From Macropodus opercularis (lineage: Eukaryota; Chordata; Actinopteri; Anabantiformes; Osphronemidae), in NCBI GenBank assembly GCA_030770545.1, contig JAUCMP010000030.1, positions 2,829,001 to 2,893,000 on the forward strand: 64,000 nt of DNA. Direction: 5' to 3'. A model generated the notes under the pieces. That model was not told the DNA's origin and ran no database searches. It saw only the letters and a list, made by a program, of their open reading frames with translations. Positions within the stretch are counted from its first letter, which is position 1, and each line of letters opens with the position of its first letter. The position numbers were made by a program, and so were the translations under genes. Of the stretch, positions 57,501 through 64,000 are shown piece after piece.

Positions 57501-60500
57501 GCAGCCAGAGTCTGACTGGACTCAGGAAGAGACGTCACATTTCTCTACATTAGCTTCTCTGTCCTGTCAAATCTAGGATAGAATTAAATCCTTCTCCTCT
57601 TCCAAAGCTCTTCATAATAAAGCTCCATCTGGTCTTAGACCTCATGGCTCCTTCTGCTCCAACAGAACCTTGCTTCTCAGAGCTGGTCTGCTGGTGGTTC
57701 CTAGAGTTTCTACCTGTAGAACGGGAGGCAGAGCCTTTAGCTCCAAGCTCCTCTATGTGGAACCAGCTTCCAGTTCAGGTTCTAGCAGCAGACGCCCTCT
57801 CTGCTTTAAAACTAGGCTGAAACCTTCCTTTCTGACAAAGCTGATGGTTCCAGATGGTTCTGGTTCCTCTGATCCATCTCTTAGTTCAGCTGCTACAGGC
57901 TTAGATGCTGGAACCTCCTTCATTCACTGAGCTCCTCTGGTTTTCTATCTATTCCATCCACTAACATGCCTCCATGTCCACATGTGACTAACTTTGTCTC
58001 TGTTCTCTCCTAGTTGTGTTTCTCTCTTTCTGTCTCTCTCTATTCTCATCTCCAGGTATCATCAGACTCAGAGTCGTGTGTCTCAGTGTTCAGCTGCTGG
58101 TCCAACCATCCTGCCTGAGTCTGTTGCTGCTTGTTTTGTTGTTTTCGCTCTTCTCTATCCCTTCACCCCAACCAGTCAAGGCAGATGTTCTCCCACACTG
58201 AGCCTGGGTCTGCTGGAGGTTTCTTCCTCAGATGCTGAGTTGGCCTCACTGTGGCATCTTTTTCAAACATGAAAGCAGCTGAAGACTGTCAGCGTCAGTC
58301 AGCCGCAGGAAGAACAGCTTCCTCCTCCATCTTTAGGCTTTGCAGACGTCTAGTGAGTAGTGGCTTATCGCGGGCTAACATAAATCACAAACACAAGAAA
58401 CACGGGTCCAGCACATAGAAAACGCTGTGGGTTCTCTGACCTCTGCAGGCGTGACCGTTGGCAGACATGACGTAGCCATGCGGAGGACAGGCGCACCGGT
58501 AGCTGCCTGCTACGTTGACACACTGGAAGGCGCAGAGGTTCCCGATGCTCTGGGAGCACTCGTCAATATCTGTGGAACACACACATGCACACGCGTGTGA
58601 AACTCAGTAGCTCTCTATTATTTCTCCCTGGCTTCTGCAGCTACTGTCAAAAATACATCATGCAGACAAGAGTCATGTTTCAGTTTCAACATCCGTGGAC
58701 TGCACAGATACAGTATGTTACGTTTTCCTATTTGATTATTACACTACACTATGCTCCCAAACACATCTAATGTGGAAGCCTCTGATCCAGGCTCTGTTAA
58801 AGAAATAACACCTCAACACTACATTTCCTTTTGCAATGAAAATCTAATTGTTCAACAAGCTTTTTCTAACCACGATGAACCATATTATTCTGATTCTGTG
58901 GTGGCTCTGAGTCAGCTGGACCTCTGCCTGTATGTCATCCAGTATTCAAGCTGTTGAGGTTTTGGAAACTGTCATCATTCACATCTTTAAGGGTTCAAAA
59001 GCCTTTCTGTCCTTCGTTTACTACCTTTTTCTGTCCATTAGGGTGGCAGTGATCAGCTCAGAGGTAGAGTGTCGCCCACCAACCCTAGGTTCGGTGGTTT
59101 GATTCCTGGCTTGTCCTTGGGCAAGACGCTGAACCCCAGCCTGCCTCTGGTGTGTCAGCCTAAGCTGCATAGCTGCTCTGCCACGGTGTGTTAATGTGTG
59201 TGTGAATGAGACGCAGTGTGAAAGCGCTTTAAGTACTGATAGGTAGAAAACAAATGCAGACCATCTAACAATATAACACACAGGTTTCAGTAACCTTTAC
59301 CAAGTAGCCCTTTAATCTTGCTGTGCCTTTGCTCATGTCAGCCCATTTACTGGACATCCCTGTGCTGTACACGCTGCTTCCTACATGGAGAAAAAGGGCT
59401 GTTTCAAACTTTATATCAGTAGTGTCACACAGGCTACATTGGCCTTGGTACCACCCACCTAATTACCTGACGGAAAAAAATGTGGTGCAGTGCTGGGCCT
59501 GGCATGTGGGCGCACCCACATGGGTGTTTCAGGCTGGCTACGGGAGTCCTAGGGGCTGGGTAGTAGGAGGCTGGTGTGTGGTGATGACCTTAGGGGTGGC
59601 TGCTGATTCGGGGGTGAGCCTGGGCTCGGGTGCCCATTGGGATGCATACTTTGCTGGACCCTCACATTTTATTAAGGACACATACATTTAGGCCTGAGGG
59701 GTGATGCTATTTTGCTGTGTGCTTCATAAAAATACCTTCACAGGTGTGTCCATCCTCTTTCAGGTGGTAGCCTTGGCGACAGTAGCACTGATATGAGCCG
59801 TAGATGTTAGCGCACTCCTGGCTGCAGGGATTTCTGTCACATTCGTTTACGTCTAAGCAAATAAAGAAAAAAAAGTTAGCTTTCTCTCTGACTGGCAGCG
59901 GGAGTGGAATATGAATAATGATGAACACTGATGAAAATAAAGCAACATATCAGCCACTGCAACAGGTTTGCTCAATTAAAGTGTTTTATCAAAAATGGCT
60001 GAATTCATATGGCAGCTCTCTGATGCTATTCTGTGATGTAATGAAAGCACCGCGTACGGAAAAAGGTTTTACGGTGTGTAAACTGATCCAAGTAAAGAAA
60101 CACAGTAGTTTAGTTTTAAATTCTGTGTTAATTCTCAGAGAAACCCAAGCATCAAGTGGAGCTGATGGATATGAAAAACACTCAAACACACACAAGAGTG
60201 TGAAAGAATAATAACCCTGACACTCTTTGGTTCATGTTCACAATCTGATGACGTTCTCGTAATAACGCGTCACACGCTGGGCGTAATGTGCATTTGCTCT
60301 CCGAAGCACAACCAGCCCCAGCCTGTCAATCATTATGCTAATCACGTTCCAGACATGGAGACTAAATGAAATTCAAGCAAAAAACGTTTTTATCTTATAA
60401 CAAAATGGGGCCGGTGTAAACAGTTTCTTATCTATATAAATACACACAGATACAAAAGCCTCACAGTCTACAGTCTGTGAACAGTCTCCATTTGGCTTCA

Positions 60501-63500
60501 ACAGCTTCCCCAGAGTTTTCCCTCTGCTCTTAAGTTCTTCAAGCCAAATAAGATAATCTCTAAACAAGGTGGCCGTTAAATTCTCCCAAAAACAACAGAA
60601 CCCAGCTTACCTTCACAGTTCTTGCCATCAAGCGCTAGGGAGAAGCCAGCTGTGCATGAGCAGCGGTATGAGCCTGGGGTGTTTTCGCAGGTCTGGGAAC
60701 ACAGCCTGCCAGCGAAGCGCCAGCACTCATTTACATCTGTCAGAGCAGGAGTTGCAGCTTTCAGACAACAGACACGCACCTCGGGGCGACAGAGGATTCG
60801 ATGCCAGCCCTCATTCAGACACACGTCTGACTTTTTCACCTTCTCAAATCAACAGTATTTGTCATACAGCCGCACACACTTATTTTAGATATAGGCCACA
60901 GTTCGGGGTCTCGTTGTTTGGTTTGTCACACTTTCACACACTGGTTCACTTCCTCTTCCTCGTCCTTCTCCAACACTGATCAAAGCGCTGTGGCTGCAAA
61001 GAACATGAGTCTCTTCCTGTCATTTATCTACATGCCCACTGAGCTACAGAAGGATCAGCTAAGTCTTAGCTTTAGATTCATATTATACCACTTCTACACA
61101 TGCTGTTTGTAAAGAGGCCTTGAGGGTCTACATGCGTTTATTTGTTTTCAGCCTAACGCATCATTCTTCAGAGCTTTCGGTCAGCAGAGGCTGCGTAGCC
61201 TCTCAGGAGAAGCCTCCAGGAAGCGTCTGCAGGCACAGAACGAACACCTGGAGTGCAACCGTGTTCATGTGACCCAGAATCAAACGGCGGTTAGTATTTA
61301 TTTACGTGCTTCATTTAATTTCATCTACAACACTTTCTTCCCTTAACGCTGAGCTTTATATTTATTCAAGTCGCTTGCTTTCTTATTTGGAGCACATGTC
61401 TGTATCCCACCACCCTCCTCTATATTACACATATTTAATACATCTAGTGAAGCTGACAACAGTCTGGCTTTGAGGCTTAACGGCAGGGCAGGAAGATTTT
61501 TGCCTTCAGGGCATCTCCAGCTTCAAAAACTGTGTGAACGACTAAACCTCCAATCTGCTCATCATCATCTCAGGAACCCGACACAGCGATACATACCAGT
61601 GCAGACTTTGCGGAGGGCGTCATACTGGTAGCCCGTCTGACAGTCACAGCGGTAGCTGCCAGGAAGGTTGTGACAGATCTGGCCCGCGGCACAGCGGTGT
61701 GTCCCCATCTGACACTCATCAATGTCTAGACAGGCAGAGAGAAAGACGAAGCACTTGACCCACCCTGCACCTGGCTGGGCCTAAAGGTTAAACACTGACG
61801 AAGTCCTGCTCACGCCAGCTGACGCAGTACAAACACAAACACTGTGGATGTAATGACCCAGGTCTTTCAGTCTGCGTCTTGACCTTAGCACGTCATTATC
61901 GGGTATTTGCCCTAACGTCGGCGTAGAAGGTAACTTCACCACTGAATGGAAGTTAAAATGTCGGCAAATTAAAGAAACGTGACTTGTTGAATTCCAGTTC
62001 ATTTATAGATTTTACACTGTATATGCACATAGTTATCCTGAAATGTGGGATTGTTTCTGTAGCTGAGCCCAACTACAAGGTCGTGAACATCTAACTGTAA
62101 AATAAGCAACAAAAATGTCCATAAGCTCTTCAAATCACAAGCAAACAAGAAGGTCGTCATCATAAAAACTCGCCCCATGACTGTTTGATTGTTCAACCTG
62201 GATCTCACATCTTTTCATAATGGCCTTTTTTGCGAACATACATTGGAGCTTTTATTGTAAAACTAAAATAACTAGTAACTCTATCAAAAGCCTTTGCCAA
62301 AGCTCATTTTTCTGCTGCTCATTGAGACAAAAGCAATAGTCATTGGCAGAGCTGGCTCTGTGACAAAAAAGTAGCCTTGTAAAATACGAGCCAAAGAAAG
62401 TATCACTGAAATAAGACGAAAATAACAGAACTACCAGCAACAAACTTTACTTAATGGAGAGGAAATTAGTTAGTCGAGAGTAAAAATCCATCACTTGACA
62501 ACATGATTACATTCTATACAGTAACACATCAATTATCCTCAGTGTCATGTGTTTAATTGGATTTGTGTCACGCATTTCATGCCGTTTTAAATTCTCACCG
62601 ACACACTTGACTCCGTCAGGGCTGGCATGGTATCCATGGCTGCACATGATGACTTTCTTCTGGCACGTGTAGGAGCCCACTGTGTTGATACAGTTGAATC
62701 CCGAGCTGCACAGCCCGCTCAGGCTGTTGCACTCATTTATGTCTGCAGACACAGAGAGAGAGGATCCAGCCTAAAGAATTACAGTTCAGCAGGACACTGA
62801 TTGTTAGGAGGCTTAATCCTGACTGACAGCGCCACTTATTTCCTTCCAGTAATTTTCCAGTCATGGAGCTGTGTATTTACTACTTGACTCGTTGGCAGTA
62901 ATCAGGCCTTAAATTGTCCTGTGGATAAAAAACTATAGAATAATCGACAATGAGAAAAATGAACTGAACTTAATGGAGACAACTAATAATCACTATGTAA
63001 ATTGACACAACACTTTGACAAAACCAACAAGAGAAGTCAAGCCGTGCTTTAAACAGGCTTAAAACCCTCACGTTCAGTGACAGTGTGTGATGTGTGTACA
63101 TCGTCTGCTGGCAGCCATTCAGACTGATGATTGCTTTGCTCCGCGAGGTTGTTCATCAGCAGACGTCTACTGAATACTTTTATGAACAACACACATGGAT
63201 GAAACCAAGATCATTCATGATTTTTGTTATTTCCTGATGACAGTGATTTATTCACCATGTGTGTAAGTGACTGAAACAGTAGAACAATGCAAATGACAAA
63301 CTGTGTGTTTATTGAGAAATAGCTGAGGTTAGCAGGAGAATAGAATATGCTATGAATCCAGCATATGAGCCTCAAAATCACCTACTCTTGTTTCACAGTC
63401 TATTATTATATTATATTATTGTCCAGTTCTATTAGATGCTCTTATGTTGTGTTTACCACTTGCTTAGGCTGCACTTAAAGCTTAGACTTAAAACTAAGAC

Positions 63501-63832
63501 GTCAGTTACGTTTTGCTTGCGGTATGAATTTCACCTCTGTATTACACCGGTGTGATGGTGACCCGCGTCTCCCACCGGCCCCTTAGACCAACCTGTGGTT
63601 CTGTCCGTCCGTGGCATGAGCAGGACAAAATGGACCCTATGCTGTCTGAGAGTAGCTACTGGTGATGTGTTGTTAGTTTCAGTTCACCTCTTACCAACAC
63701 AGTTCCCATGAGCATCCTGTGTGAAGCCGCTGACGCACTTGTGCTTTGGCTTACACAGAAAAGAGCCCAGCGTGTTCTCGCACACAGAGCCCACGCCACA
63801 GTCATGGGCCCGCACCGCACATTCATCAGTGT
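54183..63832 (-). CDS. fbln2: Fibulin-2, C-terminal portion (eight exons; gene continues past the right edge)
   Basis: Minus-strand exons in order of translation: 63832-63695, 62742-62599, 61725-61597, 60736-60611, 59852-59736, 58569-58441, 56111-55988, 54543-54183. Together they encode about 422 residues. The first six are phase 1-1 exons, each one EGF-like module with a D[IVT][DN]EC start, the calcium-binding type. The seventh exon (DIDECTTGSHNC) leads into the fibulin C-terminal module, which ends FITSSTI then TGA. Order and wording follow human FBLN2 rather than FBLN1: GNCV, VGSYTCQ, HNLPGSYRCDC, DVNECW..AGRLC, ECANIYGSYQCYCRQGY and EPRDFLIDVEMKL. Fibulin-2 is a secreted matrix and basement-membrane protein that binds fibronectin, fibrillin, nidogen and elastin-related partners. 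The N-terminal domains and start lie outside the window. It converges on wnt7a, as in human. Confidence 0.95.
54544..55987 (-). other. fbln2 last intron
   Basis: A 1.4-kb intron. I see no gene or clear repeat. Confidence 0.6.
55988..56111 (-). CDS. fbln2: fbln2 penultimate exon
   Basis: Encodes DIDECTTGSHNCSFEQTCYN, LQGGFRCLSFNCPPNYKKVS. Human FBLN2 has the same pattern with THNCSEAETCHN and CPPNYVQVS. Phase 1 in, phase 2 out. Confidence 0.94.
56495..58275 (+). mobile_element. L2-clade LINE (copy D), 5'-truncated, inside an fbln2 intron
   Basis: The best-preserved copy. Its RT palm is readable with frameshifts: LLDLSSAFDMIDHKILLQRL (motif A), VVPQGSVLGPILFSFYM (motif B) and FHCYADDTDS (motif C with YADD). 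A degenerate thumb region follows (GTLVSS-like, RNVAKMRSILSQSDAE), then VVPRVSTCRTGGRAFSSKLL and the 3' UTR shared with copy B. The endonuclease domain and 5' end are missing and the frame is broken, so it is inactive. Orientation is antisense to fbln2. It fills most of the 2.3-kb intron. Confidence 0.85.
58441..58569 (-). CDS. fbln2: fbln2 EGF-like exon (module 6 in window)
   Basis: Encodes DIDECSQSIGNLCAFQCVNV and AGSYRCACPPHGYVMSANGH, ending CR. Human FBLN2 has ILCTFRCLNVPGSYQCACPE at this place. Phase 1-1. Confidence 0.94.
58570..59735 (-). other. fbln2 intron with a SINE-like insertion
   Basis: A 1.2-kb intron. It contains the tRNA-like element at 59038-59280. Nothing else is recognised. 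Confidence 0.55.
59038..59280 (+). mobile_element. tRNA-derived SINE-like element
   Basis: The head has an A-box-like CAGCTCAGAGGTAGAG and a B-box-like GGTTTGATTCCTGG about 40 bp later. It is followed by CTTGTCCTTGGGCAAGACGC, TGAACCCCAGCCTGCC, TGTGTGTGAATGAG and AAAGCGCTTTAAGTACTGAT, a layout common in fish. Not a functional tRNA: the acceptor stem does not close. Confidence 0.65.
59736..59852 (-). CDS. fbln2: fbln2 EGF-like exon (module 5 in window)
   Basis: Encodes DVNECDRNPCSQECANIYGS and YQCYCRQGYHLKEDGHTCE, almost identical to human (CSQECANIYGSYQCYCRQGY). Phase 1-1. Confidence 0.96.
59853..60610 (-). other. fbln2 intron
   Basis: 758 bp between two EGF-like exons. No gene or repeat recognised. 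Confidence 0.6.
60611..60736 (-). CDS. fbln2: fbln2 EGF-like exon (module 4 in window)
   Basis: Encodes DVNECWRFAGRLCSQTCENT and PGSYRCSCTAGFSLALDGKN, ending CE. Human has GRLCQHTCENTLGSYRCSC. Phase 1-1. Confidence 0.95.
60737..61596 (-). other. fbln2 intron
   Basis: 860 bp. No gene, RNA or repeat recognised. Confidence 0.6.
61597..61725 (-). CDS. fbln2: fbln2 EGF-like exon (module 3 in window)
   Basis: Encodes DIDECQMGTHRCAAGQICHN and LPGSYRCDCQTGYQYDALRK, ending VCT. Too short for prediction by ORF length alone, but it has correct splice sites (CTGTCTAG, CACTG|GTATGT) and matches human HRCGEGQVCHNLPGSYRCDC. Phase 1-1. Confidence 0.94.
61726..62598 (-). other. fbln2 intron
   Basis: 873 bp. 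No gene, RNA or repeat recognised. Confidence 0.6.
62599..62742 (-). CDS. fbln2: fbln2 EGF-like exon (module 2 in window)
   Basis: Encodes DINECNSLSGLCSSGFNCIN, TVGSYTCQKKVIMCSHGYHA and SPDGVKCV. Human has FSCINTVGSYTCQ and CARGYHASDDGTKCV. Phase 1-1. Confidence 0.95.
62743..63694 (-). other. fbln2 intron
   Basis: 952 bp, AT-rich. No gene or clear repeat. Confidence 0.6.
63695..63832 (-). CDS. fbln2: fbln2 EGF-like exon (module 1 in window)
   Basis: Encodes DTDECAVRAHDCGVGSVCEN, TLGSFLCKPKHKCVSGF and TQDAHGNCV. Human has CQARQRCMDGFLQDPEGNCV here. The acceptor is TCCTTGCAG. The preceding exon is outside the window. Confidence 0.94.
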
Positions 63833-64000
63833 CTGCAAGGAGAGAAACCAGACGATTCATATTGTCAATTTCATTCAGCTGTAAGATGTGAATCTCTCAG
63901 GTTCAGCCGGAGCCTCCAGTTTGCTGACACTACAGCAGGTGGCACTGTGGTACAAGCTGAGGACAAACCTGCAGCATCCGAGAAACTTCCAGTCTGTTAA
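63833..64000 (-). other. fbln2 intron, cut by the window edge
   Basis: Non-coding. It contains a CTCF-like word ACAGCAGGTGGCAC at 63932-63945 (one mismatch to the core). Confidence 0.55.

Noticed and set aside
59038..59120. A functional tRNA gene
   Set aside because: A-box and B-box-like words are present, but no acceptor stem or anticodon arm closes, and the sequence continues into a SINE body.
54183..63832. Assignment of the fibulin gene as fbln1
   Set aside because: The wording of the C-terminal module (IFRIGP, EPRDFLIDVEMKL), the CRQGY EGF module and the convergent wnt7a neighbour all fit fbln2 better.
1..64000. CRISPR array, operon, phage or bacterial-type system
   Set aside because: The window is spliced vertebrate DNA. 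The tandem repeats seen (32-bp and 18-bp units, microsatellites) have no unique spacers between them.

Overview
This is vertebrate nuclear DNA, almost certainly from a ray-finned (teleost) fish. The evidence is spliced genes with GT/AG introns, vertebrate-specific families (ptpdc1, let-7, wnt7a, fbln2), short introns, and fish-type repeats: L2-clade LINE fragments whose 3' end reads ...GGCGCAATAAAAATAAAACTGAATTGAATTG on the reverse complement, a tRNA-like SINE, and a piggyBac-type MITE. The species cannot be named, and I cannot assign a/b suffixes for teleost duplicates.

Layout. 1-3.4 kb: intergenic, with a 32-bp minisatellite, a LINE fragment and a TTAA-flanked MITE. 3.4-10.8 kb (+): complete ptpdc1, a Cdc14-like dual-specificity phosphatase, with nine coding exons and a second, phase-matched alternative first exon. 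12.8-15.5 kb (+): a probable let-7 primary transcript, with a CpG-rich start region, a candidate donor and acceptor, let-7a and let-7f hairpins 182 nt apart, and a strong poly(A) signal. 16.5-23.3 kb (+): complete four-exon wnt7a (349 aa, the same length as human WNT7A) with a TATA box. 23.3-53.7 kb: a 30-kb stretch with no recognisable gene, holding LINE fragments, microsatellites, an unclassified two-copy repeat and several transcription-factor motif clusters that could be enhancers. 53.7-63.8 kb (-): the last eight exons of fbln2 (six EGF-like modules, then a seventh and the fibulin C-terminal module). The gene continues beyond the right edge. One fbln2 intron is mostly filled by a decayed LINE.

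How it fits together. wnt7a and fbln2 converge tail to tail, as they do on human 3p25. In human, PTPDC1 and the let-7a-1/f-1 cluster lie instead on 9q22, while WNT7B and another let-7 cluster lie on 22q13. This window therefore joins blocks that are separate in human and looks close to the arrangement before the vertebrate duplicates were sorted out. let-7f ends only about 1.5 kb upstream of the wnt7a TATA box. A near-consensus CTCF motif lies between them.

I found no new enzymatic or defence-type system. The most interesting material is regulatory: the compact let-7 unit, its spacing from wnt7a, the CTCF-like motifs, and the motif clusters in the gene-free interval. All of it rests on reading by eye, without alignment.
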